64,000 nt of DNA. Source: Pullichristensenella sp963930055 (GTDB lineage: Bacteria > Bacillota > Clostridia > Christensenellales > Aristaeellaceae). The notes under the pieces were generated by a model that saw only the letters and a program-made list of their open reading frames with translations, was not told the DNA's origin and did not search any database. Shown piece by piece: positions 26,786 through 34,979 of the stretch. A program made the position numbers and the translations under genes. Each line of letters begins with the position of its first letter. The stretch's first letter is position 1. The stretch is from contig CAWVKS010000009.1 of the NCBI GenBank assembly GCA_963930055.1, forward strand, positions 62,001-126,000, read 5' to 3'.

Positions 26786-28201
26786 ATGCCGCTTGATACC
26801 GCCGCCGTGGACGCGCGCGTATCTTCGCTCATCGCCCGCGACCGTCTCCCCGGCGTCTCCGTCTGCGCCGTCGGCCCCGAGAGCGTGTGTTTTGCCAGGG
26901 GGTACGGCTTCCGCGACGCCGCCCACGCCATCGCGCCGGATGTGGACACCGTCTTTGGCGTCGCCTCCATGTCCAAATCCATCACCGCGCTGGCGCTCGC
27001 CATCCTTGAGACGGAGGGCAGGCTCTCCTACGACGACCCCGTATACCGCTATTTCCCCGACTTTTCCGTGCCCGGGGCCGCCCGCGACGCGGTGACGCTG
27101 CGCACGCTGGCCGAGCACACCAGCGGCATACCGCCCATGGAGCCGCTGGAATGGTCCATCGCCATGAACAGCCGGCGCGAGGAAAGCGAATGGTCGCGCG
27201 CCATGCGCGCAAGCGCCCCCAACGCCATGGCGACCATCGAGCAGGTCATCGACTACATCGCCCGCTGCCCCTACCCCGCCGTGGGCGCGCCGGGCGAAAA
27301 CATGAGCTACTGCAACGAGGGCTACGCCATCCTCTCCTATGTGGCCGACCAGGCGGCGGGCATGCCGCTGGAACGGTTCTGCCAGGAGCGCATCTTTGCC
27401 CCCCTGGGCATGACGCGCACGGTGATGGACGACGATTGCGCCTCCGCCCGCGCCATGGCCGGCGGCAACATCACCTCCCTGTTCGAGCGCGGCGAGGACA
27501 GCGCGCTTTCCTGCGACGACGACTGGAGCGTGCTGCCCCCGTTCCGCGGCTGCGCCATGGTCAAGTCCACGGCGCGGGACATGGCGACCTACTACCGCTG
27601 CCTCGCCAACTGGGGCGCGCACGAGGGCAGGCAGGCCTTGCCCCGCGCGGCGGTGGAGGCAATGATCGGCCCGCGCGTGCCGGCGCGCAGGATCCCCTGC
27701 TACGGCCTCGGGCTCTACAAGCGCGTCAAAAGCGGCCACGTGATCTGCGAACACTCGGGCGGCCTGCACGGCGTGTCCACCAAGGGCGGCCTGCTGTTGG
27801 GCGAGGGCTGGGGCTTTGCCGTGCTCTGCAACCAGGGCGACGCGGACGTGGACGAAATCATGTGGACGCTCTACAACGCCGCCATCGGCCTGCCGCTCGA
27901 CGGTTCGCACGAGTGGTTCGTGCCTGCGGGGCGCGACTTTTCCGACCCGCAGATGGTGGAGGGCCGCTTTGTCGGCCACGAAGGCGTGCCGGAAGTGGTG
28001 ACGGTGCGCCTGGAAAACGGCGCGCTGAAGGCCACAGTGGGCAAATACGCCGCCAGGCTGATCTATTGCGGCGGCGCGCGCTTCCTGGCCATGGACGAGG
28101 CGGAGCCGCAACGCCAGCGCGCGCGGTTGGAGTTTTTCATCCGCGAAGGCCGCGCCTGGGCGGTGCGCTGCGGCAGCCGTATCTTCGGGCGGGAGGCGTG
28201 A
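26786..28201 (+). CDS. Beta-lactamase/penicillin-binding-protein-like serine hydrolase
   Basis: 471 residues from the ATG at 26786 (GAAAGAAGG upstream). No signal peptide is seen, so the enzyme appears cytoplasmic. The class C/AmpH-type triad is visible: SxxK at Ser61-Lys64 (VASMSKSIT), the YxN motif in SYCNEGYAIL, and the HxG motif in CEHSGGLHGVST. Relatives include esterases, D-aminopeptidases and AmpH-like peptidases; true beta-lactamase activity is unlikely without export. The C-terminal 120 residues after the catalytic domain form an added beta-rich domain common in this family. It is flanked by its own promoter and the promoter of the restriction-modification genes. Confidence 0.87.
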   Translation: MPLDTAAVDARVSSLIARDRLPGVSVCAVGPESVCFARGYGFRDAAHAIAPDVDTVFGVASMSKSITALALAILETEGRLSYDDPVYRYFPDFSVPGAARDAVTLRTLAEHTSGIPPMEPLEWSIAMNSRREESEWSRAMRASAPNAMATIEQVIDYIARCPYPAVGAPGENMSYCNEGYAILSYVADQAAGMPLERFCQERIFAPLGMTRTVMDDDCASARAMAGGNITSLFERGEDSALSCDDDWSVLPPFRGCAMVKSTARDMATYYRCLANWGAHEGRQALPRAAVEAMIGPRVPARRIPCYGLGLYKRVKSGHVICEHSGGLHGVSTKGGLLLGEGWGFAVLCNQGDADVDEIMWTLYNAAIGLPLDGSHEWFVPAGRDFSDPQMVEGRFVGHEGVPEVVTVRLENGALKATVGKYAARLIYCGGARFLAMDEAEPQRQRARLEFFIREGRAWAVRCGSRIFGREA

Positions 28202-28251
28202 GAAGCTAACTTTCCTCTCAGGCGCGCTGTCCATAAAACGTTTGACGTTGC

Positions 28252-28280
28252 TTGGCATTTGACGGTATGTATGTTATAAT
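28252..28280 (+). promoter_or_regulatory. Promoter of the restriction-modification island
   Basis: TTGGCA (28252-28257), 17-bp spacer, TATAAT (28275-28280), in AT-rich sequence that begins right after the serine hydrolase gene. Confidence 0.8.
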
Positions 28281-28300
28281 GTCCCCAAGGGGGAATTTCT

Positions 28301-28941
28301 GTGTTGCGCGATTGGATACCCGATGATATACTGGAAAAATTTGAAGTGCACAATTATAATCACGCTGCGGAAATCCTCAGCCAGTCATTCCCTGTGGAAT
28401 TCGGGGAAGTTGTAGAAGCCTTGCGACGGTTTGAAATTGCCCAGGAGGAAATTGTTGCCGAGGGTGGGAACGACCTATCCCGCCGAAGTTTGCTGTGATT
28501 CTTGAGCCTGAGGGGTGGAAGGAAATACGTATAAGCGGTGATTTGCACATTAAGTTCTTTCCCCGCAAAGGGGTAAAGCGCGGGCGATTCGCCGATACGC
28601 CTTCCCATGAAACAATTGTGCCCAACTATATTGATGGGCATAATATCGACTATGTCAAAGGACGCATCGCCCTGGATGTCGAGTGGAACAGCAAAGATCA
28701 GACATTTGACCGCGATCTGTACGCCATGCGCACGTACTATGAATGTGGGCTGATCAGCGTCGGGATCATCATCACACGCAGCGAAGAACTGAACGCTGTC
28801 TTTGACAGGCTGGGCGTAAAATCGAAATACGGCGCGAGCACAACGTGGATGGGAAAACTGCTTCCCCGCTTGGATGCCCGGCGGCATGGCGGCTGCCCTA
28901 TTCTTGCGGTTGGTATTACCCAGCGTTGCATTGTCCAGTGA
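28301..28941 (+). pseudogene. BglII-family restriction endonuclease, frameshifted
   Basis: Two overlapping frames together make one protein. The first (GTG start at 28301 behind AAGGGGG) encodes MLRDWIPDDILEKFEV ... EEIVAEGGN and stops at 28498. The second, in the -1 frame, is open from before 28480 and carries IPPKFAVILEPEGWKEIRIS through to a stop at 28941. The second part holds the family core: ALDVEWNSKDQTFDRDL, CGLISVGIIITR, KYGASTTWMGKLLPR and GGCPILAVGIT, as in BglII/BstYI-type type II endonucleases. A single lost base near 28470-28476 explains the break; the GGN to PIP junction is where the family continues smoothly. The split may be real inactivation or a sequencing error. The region is AT-rich compared with its neighbours, indicating transfer. 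Confidence 0.8.
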
Positions 28942-28949
28942 GGTGAAAC

Positions 28950-29597
28950 ATGCAAGAATTCAACATATCCTTCGAGGATCCGGCCAACAGCCTCCTGACT
29001 TTCTGTGGCGAAAGAAAATACAAGACCATTCTTGCAGATCCGCCGTGGCAGTTCCAGAATCGCACAGGCAAAGTCGCGCCGGAGCACAAGCGCCTCAACC
29101 GTTATCCCACCATGCGTCTTAACGAGATTGCCTGCTTACCCGTAAACGAAATTGTCGCGGATAAAGCGCATCTTTACCTCTGGGTACCCAACGCCCTGCT
29201 CCCGGATGGGCTGGCAGTAATGCGCGCATGGGGCTTTGAATACAAGACAAATATCGTCTGGGAAAAGGTGCGCAAGGACGGCGAGCCTGACGGTCGCGGC
29301 GTAGGCTTCTATTTTCGGAACGTAACGGAGCTTCTTCTGTTTGGTATCCGAGGTCAACACAACCGCACGCTTTCGCCTGCAAGGAGTCAGGTAAATCTGT
29401 TGCGCACAATGAAGCGCGAGCACTCCCGTAAACCGGACGAGATTTATCCGATCATCGAAAGATGCAGCGAAGGTCCATATCTGGAACTGTTTGCCCGCGG
29501 CATGCGCAAGGGATGGGATCTGTGGGGAAATCAGGCAAATCTTCCCTATACGCCAAACTGGCCAACCTACGCAAACCATACGCAGGCGGAAGAATAA
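28950..29597 (+). CDS. MT-A70-family adenine DNA methyltransferase
   Basis: 215 residues. The catalytic motif DPPW is in TILADPPWQFQNRTG, followed by LNRYPTMRLNEIACLPV, AHLYLWVPNALLPDGL, WGFEYKTNIVWEK, FRNVTELLLFGIRG and the SAM-binding KPDEIYPIIERCSEGPYLEL, the order of MT-A70/Ime4-like N6-adenine methylases. Its ribosome binding site (GAGGTG) overlaps the stop of the endonuclease frame, so the two were one operon. It should protect the endonuclease recognition site; for a BglII-like enzyme that would be an RGATCY-type sequence methylated on adenine, which is inference. With the nuclease broken it may persist as a solitary methylase. Confidence 0.87.
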   Translation: MQEFNISFEDPANSLLTFCGERKYKTILADPPWQFQNRTGKVAPEHKRLNRYPTMRLNEIACLPVNEIVADKAHLYLWVPNALLPDGLAVMRAWGFEYKTNIVWEKVRKDGEPDGRGVGFYFRNVTELLLFGIRGQHNRTLSPARSQVNLLRTMKREHSRKPDEIYPIIERCSEGPYLELFARGMRKGWDLWGNQANLPYTPNWPTYANHTQAEE

Positions 29598-29682
29598 CCC
29601 TTCCGTCCGTCAAAGCGCTTGTTTTGCTGATGTGTAATAACTCCCCCTTTGCCAACTATTTTCTCCCTACCCCCTGTTCTTT

Positions 29683-29721
29683 CCTCCCGCTTTGTGCTAT
29701 ACTGCCTAGCGGGAGGTTTTT
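29683..29721 (+). promoter_or_regulatory. cls promoter inside a hairpin that includes the ribosome binding site
   Basis: An extended -10 (TGTGCTATACT, TATACT at 29698-29703) has no good -35. It lies inside an inverted repeat: CCTCCCGC (29683-29690) pairs with GCGGGAGG (29709-29716), followed by TTTTT and the cls ATG at 29722. The right arm contains the cls ribosome binding site. A transcript entering from upstream would form a terminator-like hairpin hiding that site; a transcript starting at the internal promoter would lack the left arm and be translated. Confidence 0.6.
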
Positions 29722-31254
29722 ATGAACAGGAAACGTTTGCGGGGCGTGCTCAGCCATCGGCTGTTCATCATACTGCTCCTGCTGTTGCAAATCGCTTTTT
29801 TTGGGTATCTGGTGCTCAGCGGCAGCGAATCTTCCTGGCTGTTGTCGCTGGTGTTCTCGCTGTTGAGCATGCTGGTGGCCATCCACGTGGTCAGCAAGCA
29901 CGAACGGCCCGGCTATAAACTGACCTGGGTGTTCACCATACTCACGCTGCCCATCTTCGGCGGCGCGTTTTACCTGATGATGCAGCTCCAGCCAAGCGTG
30001 CGCCGCTTCCGCAAGCAGGTGGAGAGCTCGCAGGAGGCGCTCACCCGCCGCCTGCCGCACCATGAGGGGGCGCTGGCGGCGGCCGAGGCGCAGGGGGCTT
30101 GCGCGGTGCGTCTGGCGCGCTATCTGGAAAACGGCGTGGGCTTCCCCGTTTACCCGGCGTCGCGCGTCGAGTATTTCCCCAGCGGCGAAACGTTCTTTGA
30201 GGCGCTTTTGCGCGAGCTGCCCAAGGCCAAGCGCTATATCTTTGTGGAGTTTTTCATCCTCCAGGAAGGCGAAATGTGGGGCGAGGTCCTGAAAATCCTC
30301 GAACAGAAGGCGCGCGAGGGCGTGGAAGTGCGCGTGCTCTACGACGACTTCGGCTGCTTTGTGAAATTGCCGCGCGACTACTGCGCCGAAGTGCGCGCCA
30401 AGGGCATACAGTGCGAGGTGTTCAGCCCCTTCCGCCCGGCGTTGACCATTTTGCAGAACAACCGCGACCACCGCAAGATCGTCTCCATCGACGGCGTGAC
30501 CGCCTTTACCGGCGGCGCGAACCTTGCCGACGAATATATCAACCGCGTGAACCGCTTCGGCACCTGGCGCGACGCCGCCGTGATGGTGGAGGGCGAATCG
30601 GCCTGGTCGCTGACCTTGATGTTTTTGCAGATGTGGGGCCTGGCCACGCGCCGACTGCCGCTGTATGAGCGCTTCACCCCCGGGCAGATGCCCGCGCCCA
30701 TCCCCGGCAACGGCTATGTGCAGCCCTATTGCGACAGCCCGCTGGACGTGGAGAACGTGGCCGAGCGCGTGTATATGCAGATCATCACCGGGGCGCGCAA
30801 ATATGTATACATTTCCACGCCTTACCTGATCGTGGACGACCTGATGCTCTCGGCGCTGACGCTGGCGGCCAGGAGCGGCGTGGACGTGCGCATACTCACG
30901 CCGGAGAACTGGGACAAGCGGCTGGTGCACATGACCACGCGCTCCTATTACCGCGAACTGATCGACGGCGGCGTGAAGATCTACGAGTTCACCGGCGGCT
31001 TCAACCACGCCAAGACGTTCGTCTGCGACGACGCCGTGGCCACCGTGGGCACGGTGAACATGGACTACCGCAGCCTCTATCTGCACTTTGAGTGCGGCGT
31101 ATGCCTCTACGGCGGCCCCTCGGTGCTGGATGTGAAGCGCGACTTCCTGGAGACCATCGCCCGCTGCCGCCAGATCACCCCCGCGGACTGCGAGGCCAGC
31201 GGCCTGCGCCGCATGGCGCGCGAGGTGCTGCGCATCTTCGCGCCGCTGATGTAG
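29722..31254 (+). CDS. cls: Cardiolipin synthase
   Basis: 510 residues. Two N-terminal membrane helices (about 12-32 and 36-58), then a phospholipase D-type catalytic part with two HKD motifs: HRKIVSIDGVTAFTGGAN starting at His250 and HAKTFVCDDAVATVGTVN starting at His429. It condenses phosphatidylglycerol to cardiolipin at the membrane. The length and motif spacing are normal for bacterial ClsA-like enzymes. It is the last chromosomal gene before the phage-derived element, whose terminator begins 15 bases after the cls stop. Confidence 0.95.
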   Translation: MNRKRLRGVLSHRLFIILLLLLQIAFFGYLVLSGSESSWLLSLVFSLLSMLVAIHVVSKHERPGYKLTWVFTILTLPIFGGAFYLMMQLQPSVRRFRKQVESSQEALTRRLPHHEGALAAAEAQGACAVRLARYLENGVGFPVYPASRVEYFPSGETFFEALLRELPKAKRYIFVEFFILQEGEMWGEVLKILEQKAREGVEVRVLYDDFGCFVKLPRDYCAEVRAKGIQCEVFSPFRPALTILQNNRDHRKIVSIDGVTAFTGGANLADEYINRVNRFGTWRDAAVMVEGESAWSLTLMFLQMWGLATRRLPLYERFTPGQMPAPIPGNGYVQPYCDSPLDVENVAERVYMQIITGARKYVYISTPYLIVDDLMLSALTLAARSGVDVRILTPENWDKRLVHMTTRSYYRELIDGGVKIYEFTGGFNHAKTFVCDDAVATVGTVNMDYRSLYLHFECGVCLYGGPSVLDVKRDFLETIARCRQITPADCEASGLRRMAREVLRIFAPLM

Positions 31255-31268
31255 GCGTTTCCCCACGC

Positions 31269-31303
31269 AAAAAGCGCCGGACGGGGCGAGTCCCCGTCCG
31301 GCG
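31269..31303 (-). terminator. Terminator of the phage late operon
   Basis: 12-bp perfect stem (31275-31286 with 31292-31303, CGCCGGACGGGG arm), five-base loop, then TTTTT on the minus strand. It ends the leftward late transcript just after the holin gene. Confidence 0.92.
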
Positions 31304-31311
31304 TCCATCGT

Positions 31312-31524
31312 TCAGGCGTCCGCGCTCCCGTCTACCTCCGGCAGGCCGGCGACGCTGGTCAAAAGCGAGAGCAGGCCGGCGAGCAGCGAGGCCGAGAGCG
31401 CCATGCGCCAATCCACTTCGCTGAGCGCGGCGCTGGTGCCGATGGTGGCAACGGCGGTCTGGGCGATGGTCTTGACCGCCCGCACGCCGGCGGCGCGCAG
31501 CCATTTGCAGAATTTTCCCTTCAT
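31312..31524 (-). CDS. Phage holin, r1t-type
   Basis: 70 residues: MKGKFCKWLRAAGVRAVKTI then a hydrophobic helix-turn pattern AQTAVATIGTSAALSEVDW and a second hydrophobic segment MALSASLLAGLLSLLTSVAG. This layout (basic N-terminus, VDW followed by ALSASLLAGLLSLLTS) is that of the lactococcal r1t holin family. It would form membrane lesions that release the endolysin at the end of induction. It overlaps the stop of the preceding small gene by four bases and is the last gene of the late operon. Confidence 0.8.
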   Translation of the reverse strand: MKGKFCKWLRAAGVRAVKTIAQTAVATIGTSAALSEVDWRMALSASLLAGLLSLLTSVAGLPEVDGSADA

Positions 31525-31751
31525 GCTTTTTCCCTCCCCTTGAGGTCGCGGATGTCGTGTTCCGCCTCCAACATACGCCCTTCGAGCTTATAGGTGCGCT
31601 CGATGAGGTTGTTGTGTTTCGAGACTTTGGCCTCCAGTTCGTCGATGCGGTAAATGGTGAGGCTGGTCTGCCGGCGCTGCGCCACCAGCGAACCGATCAG
31701 CGACAGCCCGCCGGTGATGAGCGCCACGATGATCGCGACCGCGTCGCTCAT
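31521..31751 (-). CDS. Phage lysis-module membrane protein, XhlA-like
   Basis: 76 residues from the ATG at 31751 (MSDAVAIIVALITGG). An N-terminal membrane helix (about 5-24) is followed by a coiled-coil segment (YRIDELEAKVSKHNNLIERTYKLEGRMLEAEHDIRDL). Small proteins with one helix and a coiled coil next to the holin are called XhlA or haemolysin-like and assist lysis in PBSX-type elements, although in XhlA the helix is usually C-terminal. Its start lies just past the endolysin stop with GGTGGCGTGAG before it. Assignment is by position and topology. Confidence 0.6.
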   Translation of the reverse strand: MSDAVAIIVALITGGLSLIGSLVAQRRQTSLTIYRIDELEAKVSKHNNLIERTYKLEGRMLEAEHDIRDLKGREKA

Positions 31752-31752
31752 C

Positions 31753-32739
31753 TCACGCCACCACCTTCGCATACTTCCCGGACACCCAGAGCACGCGCCC
31801 ACCGACGAGCACGGGCACCCAGTTATCTTCGTTGGCGTAGGCGAGCTTGTCTCCGCCCTTCGCCACGCCGGCCTTGTCGTAGGCCGTCCCCGGCCCGGTG
31901 CGCAGCCAGGCGTCGCCGCCGGAGATGAGCACGTTGCCGGTCGCGGGCTTGTCCTCTGTCTCCGGCGTATCGTCGTCCACTTCCAGCGCTTCCAGCGCTT
32001 TGAGAGAATCCGGGCCGAACTCGCCGTCCACGAGGATGCCCGCGTCCTTCTGCAAGGCGCGTACCGCCGCCTCCGTGTTGGGGCCGAACTCCCCGTCCAC
32101 TTCGCCGGGGTCGTAGCCCGCAGCCTTCAGCCTCCGCTGCAGGTCCTCCACGTCCTTGCCCTCGTCGCCGTCGCGCAGGATGCGGCTGCCAAGCGGCACG
32201 GAAGGTTCCTCCACCGCCCCGTCGTACCTGCTGCCGTTGGTCAGCACCACGGCGGTGTGGCCCTTCGTTTTGGTCACGAGTATGTCCCCCGCACCGAGAT
32301 AGTCGTCCTGACTGGTGTACTTGCTGGACGTGAATTTCACGAACTCGCCCGTGTCCATGAGGTACGCGGCCTCGGTCGCGGTGTAGAAGTCCTTGGCCAT
32401 GATGCCGGCGTAGGCGCAGCACACCCGTACCAATCGCGCGCAGTCCGTTTCGCACTTCACCGTGGCTTTGGCCGGGTCGTAGCCCTTGTCCTTCACCGCG
32501 TTCCACAGCGTCTGGTTCTGGTACTGGTCGTAGCCTATGTTGTCGTTTGCGCAAGCGGCGCGCATTGCCTGGGCGATCTTCGCCGCCTTGATAGGGTCTT
32601 TCGCCCGCAGCACCACCCAGCCCTTGGAGTGCCTGTACCAGTTCTGCGTCGATACTTCCCTGCCCGTCTGGTCGCCGGCCCTGCCGCCGTGGGCGTTGCC
32701 GTTTTCGTCGATCCTCGCGCTGCCAATGATAACTGCCAT
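31753..32739 (-). CDS. Phage endolysin: NlpC/P60-like peptidase, PG-binding and SH3 domains
   Basis: 328 residues, no signal peptide, as expected for a holin-dependent lysin. Residues 1-170 form an NlpC/P60-like cysteine peptidase; the likely nucleophile is Cys100 in ETDCARL (DCSGL in the family) and the likely histidine His161 in GHTAVVL. Residues 192-252 are a peptidoglycan-binding 1 domain (LQRRLKAAGYDPGEVDGEFG, with a second DGEFGPDSL). Residues 268-326 are a bacterial SH3 domain (AWLRTGPGTAYDKAG). It should cut peptide bonds of peptidoglycan from within at lysis. The ribosome binding site AGGAGGTGC lies just before the ATG. Confidence 0.88.
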   Translation of the reverse strand: MAVIIGSARIDENGNAHGGRAGDQTGREVSTQNWYRHSKGWVVLRAKDPIKAAKIAQAMRAACANDNIGYDQYQNQTLWNAVKDKGYDPAKATVKCETDCARLVRVCCAYAGIMAKDFYTATEAAYLMDTGEFVKFTSSKYTSQDDYLGAGDILVTKTKGHTAVVLTNGSRYDGAVEEPSVPLGSRILRDGDEGKDVEDLQRRLKAAGYDPGEVDGEFGPNTEAAVRALQKDAGILVDGEFGPDSLKALEALEVDDDTPETEDKPATGNVLISGGDAWLRTGPGTAYDKAGVAKGGDKLAYANEDNWVPVLVGGRVLWVSGKYAKVVA

Positions 32740-32752
32740 GAAAAAGCACCTC

Positions 32753-34978
32753 CTAAGCCTTTGTGTATTCCAGTATGCACACGACGTCGAACGTCCCCCC
32801 GCCCATCAGCTCGCCGACGATGATGCGCAGCTTTGGCGCGCTGTCCGCGTCCACGAGCAGGTGGGAGTAGATCACCCGCGTGTCGCCGTTGGGGTAGGAC
32901 GCCGGCCTCCACGCCCCGTCCTCCGCGCTGTGCAGGTATACGTCCATGCGCAATAGCGTGCCGACCGCCCCGATGCCCAGGGCGATATCCGTATTCGCCC
33001 CCGCCGCCAGGCTGCGGCTGTATTTCTGGCTGAAGCGGTAGACCGGCTTGCCGTCGATCCACGTCCCGCCCGTGGCCTCCTCCCCAGCGTTGTAGATGTT
33101 CACGCCCCGGATCCCTTCCGCTTCCACCGGCCCGTGGAACTTGTATCCGGGTTCCGCTCCGTCATACTCCAGCGTGATCGGGTTATCTTCCAGCCATGCA
33201 TTCATGGCGCTGAGGGAAGATTTGTTGGAAAATATCCATATGCACGGCAAGCCCGAACTGTTTATGTCGCTGAACATCGTCCCGTTTACACGTTGCGATA
33301 TATCCGAATCCCGGGGGATCTGCGTGAAGCCTTCGGCACGGATCGTGAAATCCTTCAGGGGCAAAGCGCCCTCCAGGGATGTGACGTATGCATACGCCCC
33401 GGAAGCGCAGGCCATCGTGGAGGAGCCGACGATTTTTAGGATGAACTGCTTTCGCGGTACTTCCCCGCCAAAACCCATCGCCCCGTTGCGGTAGTCCACG
33501 TCCCACCATACTTCCTTCGTCGCCAGCGCGTTGCTCGCCTGGGAGCTGTCGTACAGGTCAGTGACCGTCACCTGGAACTCATAGCCCGTCATGTCGTCGA
33601 ACGTATCGACCACCGCGCCGTTCTTTTCCAGCTGCACGCTCTTGTTGACGGATGTGGCGCTCAGCGTTTCCGTGTCGCAGCTCGTCCACGTTTCCGTCCC
33701 GGTTTTTCGGTAGCGGACGTAGTATTTCAGGCTGTTTTTCTCATCTCCGCCTACATTCAGGCTGCTCACGCTGGCCTTCACCGTCGCCCGCACGCATGTC
33801 CCGTCCACGGCGATGGCGTTGCCCTCCGTCACGCGCTCCACCTCGAACGTCGTGATCGACGGTTTTTTCCAGGCAACGACCGTCAGGGACGCGGAATATG
33901 TCCTGGATAACCCGCGGCTGTCCCTGACCGTGTACTTGTATGATACCGTCCCGCTCCCGGAAATGGGGGAGTGGCTAATGCTGTTCCCGCCCGTCGTATA
34001 GGTCCTGTTCTCGATCACCAACTCATACGAGGAGATCGTCGCCCCGTATTTCCCCGACCCGGACAGGGCAAAGTTGACCCCCGACTTGCCCTGCACATAC
34101 GCGGCGATCTTCCCGGCGGAGGATACGCCGCTCACCCACGTGCGGCTCGGCGTGCACGTCGCGGTGGGCGTGGCGTCGCTGGGAAGGGTAAGCGTTACGG
34201 AAGTCGAGACCGTCCCGTAGCTCACACCGCCCACAAACGTTTCCGCCTCGATCTCCAACTGCGCCGTGGCCGTCGTCTTGAAATATCCGCCCGCGCTCTC
34301 CGGCACGGTGTAGGTGTGGCTTGTCCCCGTGCCAAGGGAATAGGTGGCCAGCGTCGTGCTGCCGATTTTATATCGCAACGTCGTGCTGCTGCCGGAAACC
34401 ACCTTCTGGATCGTCGTCTTGACGGACCCCTTAAGCGCCACGCTTCCCACATTGGCGGAGGGGACGTTGCCCAGAAGTTCGTAGACGACGTCCACCGTCC
34501 AATAGTCCGGGTCGGTGTTGATCTGAATGGACTTGGAGCCGTCCGGCTGGATGACGCCCACGCAGAGGTCATCCCCCTGCTGGAACTTCGCCTGCATGTA
34601 CCCGGCGATGCGCTCCAGCGCCGTGCCTGATACCGTCCTGGAAACGTTGAAATATCGGTATTTTCCGTTACCAGAAGCGTCGGCGGCGGTAAAGACGCTG
34701 TCCAATACCGCCTGCCCGTCCCATACGCTCCATTCGTTCGGCCCGACCGAGACGGAAGGCTTGCAGCCAATGCGCAGGCGCTTCACCGCGGAGGCCGAAT
34801 TGCGCACATAACCGTGAAACGTGATCCCTGTAATATTTACACCCGCGCCGCCGAGCGTTTCATTGTTCGGGATGGTAAATACAACCTGCCGCAGCCCGGA
34901 GGTGTTCCCCACATAGCGCAGGTCATACCATCCGGGCGAGGATGTACAGGCCGTTGGCGTCAATCGTATTGTCGGCAT
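32753..34978 (-). CDS. Phage tail-tip/fibre protein, DUF859-like
   Basis: 741 residues with a start fixed by GGAGGTTAAA before the ATG at 34978. The middle carries repeated beta-sandwich segments with the TYTTGGNSISHSPISGSGTV and YTVRDSRGLSRTYSASLTV type phrases seen in the DUF859 family of siphovirus minor structural proteins, then WWDVDYRNGAMGFGGEVPRK, the usual join to a C-terminal receptor-binding or trimerisation part. It probably contacts the cell surface. Its position right before the endolysin gene and after other fibre genes agrees. The exact receptor is unknown. Confidence 0.75.
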   Translation of the reverse strand: MPTIRLTPTACTSSPGWYDLRYVGNTSGLRQVVFTIPNNETLGGAGVNITGITFHGYVRNSASAVKRLRIGCKPSVSVGPNEWSVWDGQAVLDSVFTAADASGNGKYRYFNVSRTVSGTALERIAGYMQAKFQQGDDLCVGVIQPDGSKSIQINTDPDYWTVDVVYELLGNVPSANVGSVALKGSVKTTIQKVVSGSSTTLRYKIGSTTLATYSLGTGTSHTYTVPESAGGYFKTTATAQLEIEAETFVGGVSYGTVSTSVTLTLPSDATPTATCTPSRTWVSGVSSAGKIAAYVQGKSGVNFALSGSGKYGATISSYELVIENRTYTTGGNSISHSPISGSGTVSYKYTVRDSRGLSRTYSASLTVVAWKKPSITTFEVERVTEGNAIAVDGTCVRATVKASVSSLNVGGDEKNSLKYYVRYRKTGTETWTSCDTETLSATSVNKSVQLEKNGAVVDTFDDMTGYEFQVTVTDLYDSSQASNALATKEVWWDVDYRNGAMGFGGEVPRKQFILKIVGSSTMACASGAYAYVTSLEGALPLKDFTIRAEGFTQIPRDSDISQRVNGTMFSDINSSGLPCIWIFSNKSSLSAMNAWLEDNPITLEYDGAEPGYKFHGPVEAEGIRGVNIYNAGEEATGGTWIDGKPVYRFSQKYSRSLAAGANTDIALGIGAVGTLLRMDVYLHSAEDGAWRPASYPNGDTRVIYSHLLVDADSAPKLRIIVGELMGGGTFDVVCILEYTKA

Positions 34979-34979
34979 T

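Noticed and set aside
28301..28498. The first BglII-like frame as a separate 65-residue gene
   Set aside because: It ends in the middle of the family's domain and its continuation is found one frame away, so it is half of a broken gene.
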